Source: Thermoclostridium stercorarium subsp. stercorarium DSM 8532 (lineage in GTDB: Bacteria > Bacillota > Clostridia > DSM-8532). From it: 64,000 nt of DNA. Within the stretch, counting starts at the first letter, position 1. The number at the start of each line of letters is the position of its first letter. Both the position numbers and the translations under genes were made by a program. Positions 28,229 through 37,236 of the stretch are shown piece by piece. The stretch lies in contig NC_020134.1 of NCBI RefSeq assembly GCF_000331995.1, positions 310,001-374,000 on the forward strand, given 5' to 3'. Below the pieces are notes generated by a model. That model was not told the origin of the DNA. It did no database searches and was given only the letters and a program-made list of their open reading frames with translations.

Positions 28229-29983
28229 TCAGCAAACCTCCCTGTTTTCAGTCAGATTTAAGTCAAAATCGCCCATCTGATTGACGTATACATCGTAATA
28301 TAAGCCTCTTTTTTTCAGCAGTTCTTCATGGGTTCCTCTTTCTACAATCCTTCCCTTGTCCATGACAAAAATCTGGTCGGCGTTCATTATTGAGGAAATT
28401 CTGTGGGTAATTATCAGCGTAGTTCTCTTTTTGTTCAGTTTTTCAAGCGCCTTCTGTATCTTGAATTCTGTTTCAAGATCGAGGCTTGAAGTTGTGTCGT
28501 CCAGTATCAGAACATCGGGATTTTTTAATAAAGTTCTGGCAAGGGCGATTCTCTGTTTCTGCCCGCCCGAAAGGCCTACACCCCTTTCGCCTACAATGGT
28601 GTCGTAACCATCGGGAAGTTCCCTTATGAACTCATCGGCCTCGGCAATTTCGGCCACTCGTTTAACGTCCTCAAAAGTGGCATTTGGAACTCCGTAAGAG
28701 ATATTTCCTTCTATCGTGTCCGTGAAAAGGAAAACATCCTGCATTGCGATGGATATTTTGTTCCTCAGCGTTTTAAGATCGATATTCTTGACATTTATGC
28801 CGTCAACGAGTATAAGGCCTTCGTCTGTCTCATAAAATCTCAGGATAAGATTCATAATGGTACTTTTGCCCGAACCTGTCGCGCCTATAAAGGCGGCCGT
28901 CTGACCGGGTTCAATGACAAAATTTATATCATGAAGCACATGGCTGTCTCCATAACCGAAATTTACATCCCTGAATTCAATCTTTCCTTTAATGTCCAGA
29001 TTTTTAATTCTAATACCGACATTTTTGATTTTCGGTTCCTGATACATTAATTCCCGTATTTTACTGCTGCTTGCGTTAAAGCGCTGGAAGTCGCTCGTAA
29101 GCCACCCTATCATCCGCAGCGGAATATTGAACCTCTGGGCAAGGCCGTGGAATATCACGAGTTCTCCCACGGTGATGGAGCCTTTTGAAACGAAGAGACC
29201 TCCGACAATTAGTATAATGAACAAATTCATATTACACATAAAGTCGAGTGGAGGGAGAAATTTTTCCCACATCCTCGCGGTTTTTATATTTGCTTTTCTG
29301 TAGTCTTCATTTACCTTGTCAAATTTATTTATCTCAAAATCTTCCCGGGCAAACGCCTTAACAACCCTGTGCCCGCTGACATTTTCCTGAACAACGGTAT
29401 TAAGCCTTGAAAATTGTTGTCTTACTTCCTGCAATACAGGCAGGATTTCTTTACCGAACCTTGTGGTAATTAAACAGGTAACCGGCATCAGCGCGAAAAT
29501 ACACAGCGCAAACGTTACGTTTATCCGAAGCATCATCCATATTGCGAAAACAAAGGTTACTGTTCCCTTGACAAACTGGGGAATTACATGAGCGAGAAAA
29601 TGCCTTACAGCGTCCATGTCTCCGGTCATCCTCGCCATGATATCGCCGGTTCTGTTCCTGTCAAAGAAAGTAAAATCCTGGTCGTTCAGCCTTCTGTAGG
29701 CTTCGGTTCTTATGTCATGAATTACGTTTTGCGATGTTTTTTCCTGAAGAAGGGTGTGAATATACGCAAGAGTTGTTCTGAAAACCGTAGCACCGATTAG
29801 TGCAAGAAGAAGGGGTTTTAACAGTTCCGTTCTGCCGCCTTCTATAACTTCGTCTACAATTCTTCCCATTATCTGCGGTACATACAGGCTCAATACCGAA
29901 AAAAAGGTCAATAATAAAAGGCCGGTTCCGTACATCCAGCCGTATTTTTTAAGATAGCCCCACAGCCATTTAATATTTGGCAT
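28229..29983 (-). CDS. ABC exporter half-transporter, degenerate-site subunit
   Basis: A 584-residue exporter half with six transmembrane helices and an ATPase domain: Walker A IGATGSGKST, canonical signature LSGGQKQR, and Walker B VLILDDTTSS. The residue after the Walker B aspartate is Asp instead of the catalytic Glu, as in BmrC/TM287, so one of the two ATP sites of the heterodimer should be hydrolysis-poor. I start it at the ATG at 29983 (MPNIKWLWGYLKKYGWMYG) behind GGGGG; the longer frame to 30130 would add 49 hydrophobic residues with no site. The AraC-type gene diverges from its upstream region. Confidence 0.93.
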   Translation of the reverse strand: MPNIKWLWGYLKKYGWMYGTGLLLLTFFSVLSLYVPQIMGRIVDEVIEGGRTELLKPLLLALIGATVFRTTLAYIHTLLQEKTSQNVIHDIRTEAYRRLNDQDFTFFDRNRTGDIMARMTGDMDAVRHFLAHVIPQFVKGTVTFVFAIWMMLRINVTFALCIFALMPVTCLITTRFGKEILPVLQEVRQQFSRLNTVVQENVSGHRVVKAFAREDFEINKFDKVNEDYRKANIKTARMWEKFLPPLDFMCNMNLFIILIVGGLFVSKGSITVGELVIFHGLAQRFNIPLRMIGWLTSDFQRFNASSSKIRELMYQEPKIKNVGIRIKNLDIKGKIEFRDVNFGYGDSHVLHDINFVIEPGQTAAFIGATGSGKSTIMNLILRFYETDEGLILVDGINVKNIDLKTLRNKISIAMQDVFLFTDTIEGNISYGVPNATFEDVKRVAEIAEADEFIRELPDGYDTIVGERGVGLSGGQKQRIALARTLLKNPDVLILDDTTSSLDLETEFKIQKALEKLNKKRTTLIITHRISSIMNADQIFVMDKGRIVERGTHEELLKKRGLYYDVYVNQMGDFDLNLTENREVC

Positions 29984-30262
29984 AAAAAAATACCCCCACA
30001 AAAAGAGTTGCAGTTTTCTCTTCCCCGCAAAACCACAACATAAAAACATAAAATAATTATGAAATATTTTATCCTCTGCTGTATAATTATAAATATTTGC
30101 AAGATTAATTGGAATGTATAATCTTATCATGAAAATGTATTATATTAACTTCATGTCGTATTTTCGTCATACTTGAGCGGTATGGCCGTATTATGGTAAT
30201 ATTTATTGAGACGAAAAAGCATAAAATAATTTACCCGGTTTTTAAAAGGCGGAGATTTAGCC

Positions 30263-31153
30263 GTGGACTTTAAAATTATAAACCCGCATCATTTTAATCC
30301 AAGAGTTTTATTTATAATGCGCAGGTTCTTTGATCAGGCGAATAAAACTGAAAGCCATTCCCATGATTTTTTGTCTCTGATATATATTCTTGGCGGAGAA
30401 GGAAAGTATGAGGTCGGCGGAAAGATATATGACGTTGGCGCAGGGACGTTTTTCATATGCAATCCTGAAGTGACGCACCACCGAATTCTGACGGGAAAAC
30501 AGCGGATTGAGGAGTTCCATGTTGGAATTTCCGATCTCCATTTAAAGGGACTTCCAGAAAATTATCTGATACCTAAAGGCGAAGAGCCGCTGTTTGGGCT
30601 TAACCGTTATCGTCAGGAAGTTATCAGCTGTATCAATGAAATTATTTCCGAACAGCAGAGAAACGACGAGACAAGTGTTTTAATGCTTAAATGCATTGTA
30701 ATGAAATTGCTGGTATATATTATTAAAGAGCGTTATTTTTCGGTCTGCAGGCCCGAAAAGGATGTAATTCCGATAGAACGTTACGGAAAAACCGCCATGG
30801 TGGATAATATTATAGCCTTTTTAAACGAAAACTATATGAAGCCTATTTCACTGGCTCAGATTTCAGCAAATACGTACCTGAGTCCCGTTTATGTTTCGAA
30901 GGTTTTTAAGGATGCTACAGGCGAATCGCCTATAAATTACCTGATTCACCTGAGACTCTCAAAGGCATGCGAACTTTTGGAAAGCAGCGATGCCTCAGTC
31001 AAGGAAATAGCCAGACAGGTAGGGTATACCGACGCATATTATTTCAGTAAACTTTTCAAGAAATACTACGGAATTTCGCCGATGCATTACCGGAAGGCAG
31101 GCGGAAAAGCTGCTTTCAGAGCACATTTGCAGAATGAAGATGAACAGATGTAA
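30263..31153 (+). CDS. AraC-family transcriptional regulator
   Basis: A 296-residue regulator: an N-terminal cupin ligand-binding domain (about residues 20-120, with HSHDFLSLIYILGGEGKYEVGG) and a C-terminal double helix-turn-helix (about 185-285, ISLAQISANTYLSPVYVSKVFKDATGESP and IARQVGYTDAYYFSKLFKKYYGISPMHYRK). It starts with a GTG at 30263 behind GGCGGAG. It diverges from the ABC exporter operon across 279 bp, the classic position for a local activator of the exporter. The cupin type is common in regulators of sugar or antibiotic response; the ligand is unknown. Confidence 0.9.
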   Translation: MDFKIINPHHFNPRVLFIMRRFFDQANKTESHSHDFLSLIYILGGEGKYEVGGKIYDVGAGTFFICNPEVTHHRILTGKQRIEEFHVGISDLHLKGLPENYLIPKGEEPLFGLNRYRQEVISCINEIISEQQRNDETSVLMLKCIVMKLLVYIIKERYFSVCRPEKDVIPIERYGKTAMVDNIIAFLNENYMKPISLAQISANTYLSPVYVSKVFKDATGESPINYLIHLRLSKACELLESSDASVKEIARQVGYTDAYYFSKLFKKYYGISPMHYRKAGGKAAFRAHLQNEDEQM

Positions 31154-31163
31154 TTTTTTAAGA

Positions 31164-31192
31164 TTGTAAATGTTATCTTTTAAGTTTATAAT
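31164..31192 (+). promoter_or_regulatory. ybaB-recR promoter
   Basis: TTGTAA (31164-31169) and TATAAT (31187-31192) are 17 bp apart, about 35 bp before the ybaB start. Confidence 0.65.
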
Positions 31193-31227
31193 TTTAGTAT
31201 TAATTAGTAAAAAAGGAGAGTAAGCGT

Positions 31228-31578
31228 ATGGCCAAAAGAGGAGGCTTCCCCATGGGAATGGGCGGAGGCGCTATGAACAATATTATGAAACAGGCAATGA
31301 AACTGCAGAAGGAAATGGAAAAGGCAAGGGAAGAACTTGCTGAAAAGACTGTTGAAGCCACAAGCGGCGGTGGTGCGGTAAAGGTTGTAGCCACCTGTGG
31401 AAAGGAAATCAAACAGATTGAAATATCCCAGGACGTAGTTGATCCGGATGATGTGGAAATGCTGCAGGATCTTATTCTGGCGGCGGTAAATGAGGCGCTC
31501 CGCAAAGCAGATGAGGAAACAGAGGCGGTAATGAGCAAATTTACAGGCGGACTGGGAAACATACCGGGATTATTCTGA
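31228..31578 (+). CDS. ybaB: Nucleoid-associated protein YbaB/EbfC
   Basis: A 116-residue dimeric DNA-binding protein of the YbaB/EbfC family. It shows a Gly/Met-rich N-terminus ([31 protein letters not shown]), a helix that forms the dimer tweezers, the strand [26 protein letters not shown], and the C-terminal [33 protein letters not shown] precedes the ATG. It is followed by recR after 11 bp, the common order, although the usual upstream partner dnaX is missing and an AraC gene takes its place. Confidence 0.95.
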   Translation: MAKRGGFPMGMGGGAMNNIMKQAMKLQKEMEKAREELAEKTVEATSGGGAVKVVATCGKEIKQIEISQDVVDPDDVEMLQDLILAAVNEALRKADEETEAVMSKFTGGLGNIPGLF

Positions 31579-31589
31579 CGGAGTGAGAC

Positions 31590-32189
31590 ATGAGCATGTA
31601 TGCAGCACCAGTCGCCAGACTTATAGATGAATTTGAAAAGCTTCCGGGTATCGGGCATAAAACGGCGCAGCGTTTGGCTTTTCATATACTGAATATGCCT
31701 ATGGATAAGGCAATTGCATTTGCCAACGCAATAATAGACGCCAAAAAAACAATCCATTATTGCTCGGTCTGTGGGGATCTGACCGATACTGATCCCTGCA
31801 GGATTTGCAGCAATCAGAACAGGGACCGTTCGGTAATTTGCGTTGTGGAAAGCCCAAGAGACGTTGTGGCGATGGAACGAATAAGGGAATATAAAGGCCT
31901 GTACCACGTACTGCATGGGGTTATCTCTCCCCTTGACGGGATCGGGCCCGATGATATTAATATGAAGTCTCTGATAAAACGTGTCGGAAACGGGGAAGTG
32001 AAGGAGGTAATCCTTGCCACAAACCCGGATGTGGAAGGAGAAGCGACGGCTATGTACATTGCAAGGCTTCTTAAACCGATGGGGATAAGAACAACCCGTA
32101 TTGCGCACGGCCTTCCCGTGGGCGGCGACCTTGAGTATGCCGACGAAGTGACACTGGCAAAATCCCTGGAAGGCAGAAGGGAGATATAA
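31590..32189 (+). CDS. recR: Recombination protein RecR
   Basis: The 199-residue RecR forms a ring-shaped clamp and with RecO helps load RecA at single-strand gaps. All domains are present: the helix-hairpin-helix [17 protein letters not shown], the Cys4 zinc finger [16 protein letters not shown] (about residues 54-69), the Toprim domain beginning [16 protein letters not shown], and the C-terminal [28 protein letters not shown]. The length is standard. It is cotranscribed with ybaB. Confidence 0.97.
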   Translation: MSMYAAPVARLIDEFEKLPGIGHKTAQRLAFHILNMPMDKAIAFANAIIDAKKTIHYCSVCGDLTDTDPCRICSNQNRDRSVICVVESPRDVVAMERIREYKGLYHVLHGVISPLDGIGPDDINMKSLIKRVGNGEVKEVILATNPDVEGEATAMYIARLLKPMGIRTTRIAHGLPVGGDLEYADEVTLAKSLEGRREI

Positions 32190-32275
32190 ACTTGCTGATT
32201 GATTTGTATACACCGAATAAACTCCTTTCATTTTTCAAGTGTTTTAAAAAAAGCAAATAATTTTCTTTCAGAAAG

Positions 32276-32325
32276 ACATGGCTTGTCAGGGTTAAGGTAA
32301 GCCCAGCCGGCCATGTTTTTTATTT
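32276..32325 (+). terminator. Candidate terminator after recR
   Basis: ACATGGC (32276-32282) pairs with GCCATGT (32310-32316), followed by TTTTTATTTT. The loop is long (27 nt) but contains an alternative GGCTT/AAGCC pairing. It separates recR from the AT-rich accessory region. Confidence 0.55.
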
Positions 32326-32422
32326 TCTTAACCACTGTTTGCCTTAAAATCCAATAGTGCAGGTCCCGAAGAAAGTTGAAAACAAGGGCGGTACGAATTA
32401 ATTAAACGCTGGAGGATGAAAA

Positions 32423-32932
32423 ATGAAAAATCTAATTTTTATAAATGGAACCATGGGAGTGGGAAAGACTGCAACAAGCAGAGAATTACAAAAACTATTG
32501 CCAAATTGTGTTTTTCTTGATGGTGATTGGTGTTGGGACATGTCACCTTTTATCGTAAATGATGAGACTAAAAGAATGGTGATTGATAATATCAGTTATC
32601 TCTTAAATAATTTCATTTCATGTTCAGTGTATGAAAATATTATTTTTTGCTGGGTAATGCATGAACAAAGCATCCTTGATGATATATTGTCCAGGATAAA
32701 CAGACATAATTGCGTATTATATAAATTTTCTTTGGTATGTACAGAGCAAGCGTTAATTTCACGGATTACAAAGGATATAGAACAGGGAATAAGGACTGAA
32801 GACGTTATTAACAGAAGTATATCAAGATTAAAAAATTATTTTGAAATGGATACCGAGAAAATTGACGTAAGCAAGGTTTCTGCTAAAGAGGCAGCAAAAA
32901 TAATATTTAGGTACATTAAGCAAAGACCATAA
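32423..32932 (+). CDS. Small P-loop nucleotide/small-molecule kinase-like protein
   Basis: A 169-residue P-loop protein with Walker A GTMGVGKTATS at residues 9-19 and LDGDWCWDMSPF at about 33-44, where kinases of the shikimate/adenylylsulfate/antibiotic phosphotransferase type hold an acidic substrate or metal ligand. There is a single domain and no membrane segment. GGAGG precedes the ATG. Codon usage is markedly AT-rich compared with its neighbours, so it is probably acquired. It stands alone between recR and a 570-bp AT-rich stretch. A phosphotransferase or nucleoside kinase role is plausible, but the substrate is unknown. Confidence 0.7.
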   Translation: MKNLIFINGTMGVGKTATSRELQKLLPNCVFLDGDWCWDMSPFIVNDETKRMVIDNISYLLNNFISCSVYENIIFCWVMHEQSILDDILSRINRHNCVLYKFSLVCTEQALISRITKDIEQGIRTEDVINRSISRLKNYFEMDTEKIDVSKVSAKEAAKIIFRYIKQRP

Positions 32933-33506
32933 ATCACTTTAAGTTGTATTCTTCCAGTAACGATTTAACAGAAGAATTTAATAAAATAAAGTGAAATTAG
33001 CAGAATCCGCGTAAGAAGGGAAAATTTGACAAGAAGAAAAAATAAAATTACGTGGGTGTAATACTGAAATTTAGGATAGTTATATTTCACGCTTCAGGGT
33101 AACTAAAACGTTTGGATTTGGAAATTTTAAGTAATATACTGATATAAACTTTACCTTCTAAAATGTCTCAAATAAAATAAAGAAAAAGTTATTTGCATTA
33201 TTTTAGAGATATTATAAAATTTATATTGAAATGGATTGGACAGGATAAAATTAAGATGCCGTCGGACACAAACCGCTTAATCCATGTTTTTTCCTTTGTT
33301 ATTGAATAATAAGCAGGGGGATTGGCGTGTCTGTTTGAAATTTAATGTTTAACGGTAAATTTTGATAATTATTTATCAAAATTTACTTATAAAGACTTTT
33401 TGTGGTAATACCAATTGTTGCAAGAGTGTCTGAGAAAGTTATAATTTATTATGCCGGAACGGTTTACGAAAATTTGAACGATAAAGGCATAACAGGAGTG
33501 ATAAAA
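32933..33506. other. AT-rich intergenic region before GH3 no. 1
   Basis: I see no gene here. It carries a candidate promoter for the beta-glucosidase, TTGCAT (33193-33198) with TAAAAT (33215-33220) 16 bp apart, and a perfect 14-bp inverted repeat at 33355-33386, described separately. The composition resembles the preceding kinase gene and may be part of the same acquired segment. Confidence 0.5.
33355..33386. repeat. Perfect 14-bp inverted repeat upstream of GH3 gene
   Basis: GTAAATTTTGATAA and TTATCAAAATTTAC face each other across TTAT. Because there is no GC-rich core it would be a weak RNA hairpin, so an operator for a dimeric repressor is the better reading. It lies about 120 bp before the beta-glucosidase start. 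Confidence 0.7.
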
Positions 33507-35786
33507 ATGCAAAGGGACATCAAAAAAATTATTTCACAAATGACGCTGGAAGAAAAGGCGAGCTTATGCTCGGGCCTTGACGCCTGGAACCTTAAAAGCG
33601 TAGAACGTTTGGGCATTCCGTCCATTATGGTATCTGACGGCCCCCATGGTCTCAGAAAAGAGACAACGGATCCCACTGATCCCGGTAAGAAAACCACTGT
33701 CCCGGCCACATGTTTCCCCACTGCGGTTGGCCTTGCAAGCTCATGGAACCGTGAACTGGTGGAGAAAGTAGGCGCCGCATTGGGGGAAGAATGCCAGGCT
33801 GAAGGAATAGCAGTGCTTCTTGGGCCGGGAACCAATATAAAACGTTCCCCTCTTTGCGGAAGAAACTTTGAATATTTTTCGGAAGACCCGTACCTTTCTT
33901 CGGAGATGGCAGCAAGCCATATAAAAGGAGTGCAGAGCCGGGGAGTGGGGACGTCCCTGAAGCATTTTGCGGCAAATAACCAGGAACACCGCAGAATGAG
34001 CGTGGATGCGGTAATTGACGAAAGAACGCTGCGTGAAATTTACCTCGCCAGTTTCGAAGGGGCGGTTAAAAAGGCGAAGCCGTGGACGATCATGTGTTCA
34101 TACAACAGGGTAAACGGCGAGTATGCATCTGAAAATAAATTTCTGTTAACAGATGTACTGAGAAATGAATGGGGTTTTGAAGGCATTGTGGTATCCGACT
34201 GGGGAGCGGTGAATGAGAGGGTAAAGGGACTGGAAGCCGGACTTGATCTTGAAATGCCGTCAAGCTTCGGTATTGGAGACCAAAAAATAGTTGAAGCCGT
34301 AAAGAAGGGTGAGCTGCCCGAAGAGGTATTGGACAGAACCGTTGAAAGGATACTTAATTTAATTTTTAAAGCGGTGGATAACAGGAAAGAAAATGCCGGA
34401 TATGACCGGGAAGCTCATCACAAACTGGCCAGAGAAGCGGCAAGGGAGTGCATGGTGCTGCTTAAGAACGAGGACAAAATACTTCCGCTTAGGAAGCAGG
34501 GAACCATAGCCGTAATAGGCGAATTTGCTAAAAGACCACGGTATCAGGGCGGAGGAAGCTCCCATGTAAATCCCACAATCATGGATAGTCCATATGAAGA
34601 AATCAAAAAATCAGCGGGAAACAATGCAGATGTTATATATGCGCAAGGTTATTTTATTGAAAAGGACGAGCCAGATGAAAAACTCCTGGAGGAAGCAAAG
34701 CAGGCGGCGCTGAAGGCAGATGTCGCCGTGATATTTGCAGGGCTTCCCGAGCATTATGAATGCGAGGGCTATGACCGTCAGCATATGAGAATGCCCGAAA
34801 GCCACTGCACGCTTATCGAAGAAGTGGCGAAAGTACAACCCAATGTGGTGGTGGTATTATGCAACGGTTCACCGGTGGAGATGCCGTGGATTGACAAAGT
34901 GAAGGGATTGCTGGAGGCTTACCTGGGCGGACAAGCCATGGGCGGAGCCATTGCCGATCTTCTGTTCGGAGACGCCAATCCCAGCGGGAAGCTCGCCGAG
35001 ACTTTCCCGAAACAGTTAAGCGATAACCCTTCATATTTGAATTTTCCCGGGGAAGGGGACAGGGTTGAATACAGGGAAGGCATATTCGTGGGCTACAGGT
35101 ATTATGACAAAAAGAATATGGAACCGCTGTTCCCGTTCGGATACGGGCTCAGCTACACTACGTTTGAGTACGGCGATCTGAAAATAAGCAGGAAAGAAAT
35201 ATCTGATAACGAAACGGTGACTGTGAGCGTAAAGGTTAAGAATACCGGAGATATGGCGGGTAAGGAGATTGTGCAGCTTTACGTAAGGGATATTGAAAGC
35301 TCGGTAATAAGACCGGAGAAGGAACTGAAGGGTTTTGAAAAAGTTGAACTTAAGCCCGGCGAGGAAAAAACGGTGGTGTTTGAACTTGACAAGAGGGCGT
35401 TTGCTTATTACAACACCGGTATAAGGGACTGGCATGTTGAAACCGGTGAATTTGAGATTTTAATAGGCAGATCCTCAAGGGACATAGTGCTTAAAGACAA
35501 GATATTCGTCAAATCAACCGTTACCATAAAAAAACCGGTGGACAGAAACACGCTGGTGGGGGATTTGCTTTCTGATCGGGTTCTTGAGCCTGTATTCAGA
35601 GAGTTTATTATTAACGAGATAAAAAACAGGTACTTGTTGGATTTACTGGAGAACGAGGATAAATCCCTCCTGAGTGTGTGGATGAGGTATACTCCTCTGC
35701 GTTCATTGGCGAACAGTACGGGTGGGGAACTGAACGAGGAAAAGCTGAACAGGCTGATTGATACACTGAATGCAAATATTAAATAA
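33507..35786 (+). CDS. bglB: GH3 beta-glucosidase (BglB-like), no. 1
   Basis: A 759-residue family-3 glycosidase that should hydrolyse cellobiose or short beta-glucosides in the cytoplasm, since it has no signal peptide, dockerin or S-layer domain. The TIM-barrel domain includes [43 protein letters not shown] and the nucleophile motif VVSDWGAVN with Asp at about residue 231. The alpha/beta sandwich follows, with [11 protein letters not shown], where the family's acid/base Glu is proposed. Then come [12 protein letters not shown], a fibronectin-III domain and a C-terminal clostridial extension. ATG 33507 has AGGAG eight bases upstream. Glucose released would be phosphorylated by the ROK glucokinase. 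Confidence 0.94.
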   Translation: MQRDIKKIISQMTLEEKASLCSGLDAWNLKSVERLGIPSIMVSDGPHGLRKETTDPTDPGKKTTVPATCFPTAVGLASSWNRELVEKVGAALGEECQAEGIAVLLGPGTNIKRSPLCGRNFEYFSEDPYLSSEMAASHIKGVQSRGVGTSLKHFAANNQEHRRMSVDAVIDERTLREIYLASFEGAVKKAKPWTIMCSYNRVNGEYASENKFLLTDVLRNEWGFEGIVVSDWGAVNERVKGLEAGLDLEMPSSFGIGDQKIVEAVKKGELPEEVLDRTVERILNLIFKAVDNRKENAGYDREAHHKLAREAARECMVLLKNEDKILPLRKQGTIAVIGEFAKRPRYQGGGSSHVNPTIMDSPYEEIKKSAGNNADVIYAQGYFIEKDEPDEKLLEEAKQAALKADVAVIFAGLPEHYECEGYDRQHMRMPESHCTLIEEVAKVQPNVVVVLCNGSPVEMPWIDKVKGLLEAYLGGQAMGGAIADLLFGDANPSGKLAETFPKQLSDNPSYLNFPGEGDRVEYREGIFVGYRYYDKKNMEPLFPFGYGLSYTTFEYGDLKISRKEISDNETVTVSVKVKNTGDMAGKEIVQLYVRDIESSVIRPEKELKGFEKVELKPGEEKTVVFELDKRAFAYYNTGIRDWHVETGEFEILIGRSSRDIVLKDKIFVKSTVTIKKPVDRNTLVGDLLSDRVLEPVFREFIINEIKNRYLLDLLENEDKSLLSVWMRYTPLRSLANSTGGELNEEKLNRLIDTLNANIK

Positions 35787-35801
35787 TGTTACGAATTATG
35801 G

Positions 35802-35826
35802 GGCTGTCTCAAAATCTGAGACAGCC
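35802..35826. repeat. IS-end-like hairpin GGCTGTCTCA
   Basis: GGCTGTCTCA (35802-35811) and TGAGACAGCC (35817-35826) form a perfect ten-base-pair stem around AAATC. The sequence GGGGCTGTCTCAAAA resembles termini of common Firmicutes insertion sequences, although no transposase remains. There is no good T-run, so a simple terminator for the GH3 gene is the weaker alternative. Confidence 0.5.
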
Positions 35827-35853
35827 AAAATTTATATAAAACAAAAGTGCAAC

Positions 35854-35971
35854 TCAAAATAACCATTCTTCTTCTATGAATTCTTTGAAATAATCCAGTA
35901 TCTGTTCTGGCTCATAATCAGGTTTGGTAGACAAAACCGACTGCTATTTTAACTATTCTGTTTTTGGTCAT
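35854..35971 (-). pseudogene. Decayed small ORF, frameshifted
   Basis: On the minus strand an ATG (35971-35969) with AGGAGA nine bases upstream opens MTKNRIVKIAVGFV and stops soon after. One frame over, the reading continues as STKPDYEPEQILDYFKEF and ends EEEWLF at a TGA (35854). A single-base change would join these into a protein of about 40 residues, so it looks like a broken small gene. I do not recognise it. Confidence 0.4.
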
Positions 35972-36287
35972 AATCAGAAGTTCTCCTTATGTATTATTTT
36001 TGTTACCAAATTAATACTAAACAGCCAATGAAACCACTTCCTTTACGTTCATATTTCCTTATATAAAACAACACATTATTATTTGTTACACTTCTTTTTA
36101 AAAATATTTATAAGGCGCAAAGGAAGTCGCTGATTTAGCAAAAACTCGATTTGCTTGTACTTAAGCCCGGTAGGATGCTTGTTTTTAGCCATTTTTGCGA
36201 AATATTACGATCGGTGTAGAAATATAATAAAAACAGTGATATAATGAACTGTAAATAAATACAAGTTTGCGGGTTTGAGGTAGGCAA
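35972..36287. other. Intergenic region before the type III cas operon
   Basis: No gene, tRNA or CRISPR repeat is visible. The only regulatory feature I would point to is TATAAT at 36240-36245, about 40 bp before cas6, without a convincing -35. The region is AT-rich. Confidence 0.45.
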
Positions 36288-37229
36288 GTGAGAAATATAA
36301 GCTTTTTGCATCTTAAGTTCACTGTACGTATTCTTCAAGACTGCCGGATGCCGAAGCAAAAAGTAAGTACGTTAACCGGGGCCATGCTGAATAAGTTCAA
36401 AAGGCTTTACTGTATTCACTGTGGTAGCGATATTTCATGTAATAACTGCGACTGTAAAGATATTTGTCTGGTGTTGGAGATGACGGGAAAGGGTTTTGAT
36501 AAAAATATACCTATTGCTAAACAGCCTGTCGTATCGCCAAAGTTTATTATCCTCTGTTCAGACGGACGGACCGAGTTTAAAGAAAATGACATGCTGGAAT
36601 TTGAAATAATGCTTTTTGATAATCTAACCCATCTGTTCGTCCAGTATATATATGTGTTTGACACCATAGGCCAGAGCGGCATTGGTTCCGGGAAGATTAA
36701 ATATAAGCTGTTATATGTTTCGGACGAAAAGGGAAATATTGTTTTCAGCAACTCAGCATTAGTCGGAAATCCTGCCGTAGCAGACATATTCATGTACATA
36801 TCGTCAAGAATGAATGACATTGATAGTAATAATGGAAATACCGTGAAAATGTCGCTTGTGTCCCCTGTTATGTTAAACGCGGTGCCTAAAGGTGATGAAA
36901 ACCGCATAGTTATTTTCAACACCAGGTCTCTCAGCTGTTCAATTAAGGAACGTCTGAATATATTTAACATGCTCGAAAAGGAAGATGAAGAAAAACTGAA
37001 CCAATTGGCGGAGGATAAACAGGCGATTGGTTCGGTTAATATTAAAATAACGAAATCACGGTATTATATCCAAAGTGAGCGAAAATTCATAACAATTCCC
37101 GTTTTAACAGGTTACGTCGTTTTTGACGCGAGAAAAATCAGTCCCTGTTTGGAATATTTTTTTGCTTGTGAAAAAATAGGCATCGGCCAAAATATGCTGC
37201 TGGGATTTGGCCGGTATTTTATGGGGTGA
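36288..37229 (+). CDS. cas6: Cas6-like CRISPR RNA endoribonuclease
   Basis: A 313-residue RAMP protein matching the Cas6 family that processes repeat-spacer transcripts into crRNAs. The supporting features are the Cys-rich block CIHCGSDISCNNCDCKDICLVLE near residues 41-63, typical of the type III-associated Cas6/Cas6_C group, and the glycine-rich C-terminal loop GIGQNMLLGFGRYF (about 297-311), which binds RNA in Cas6. It starts with a GTG at 36288, seven bases after GAGG. It heads the ten-gene operon; cas10 starts 7 bp after its stop. With no array in the window it would act on crRNA encoded elsewhere. Confidence 0.8.
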   Translation: MRNISFLHLKFTVRILQDCRMPKQKVSTLTGAMLNKFKRLYCIHCGSDISCNNCDCKDICLVLEMTGKGFDKNIPIAKQPVVSPKFIILCSDGRTEFKENDMLEFEIMLFDNLTHLFVQYIYVFDTIGQSGIGSGKIKYKLLYVSDEKGNIVFSNSALVGNPAVADIFMYISSRMNDIDSNNGNTVKMSLVSPVMLNAVPKGDENRIVIFNTRSLSCSIKERLNIFNMLEKEDEEKLNQLAEDKQAIGSVNIKITKSRYYIQSERKFITIPVLTGYVVFDARKISPCLEYFFACEKIGIGQNMLLGFGRYFMG

Positions 37230-37236
37230 TAAATTA

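Noticed and set aside
29984-30130. 49-residue N-terminal extension of the ABC exporter half
   Set aside because: No ribosome-binding site, and the added segment is unlike the family; the ATG at 29983 gives the normal start.
33355-33386. Fur box
   Set aside because: The half-sites are one base too far apart for the 7-1-7 form, and the neighbouring gene is a glycosidase.
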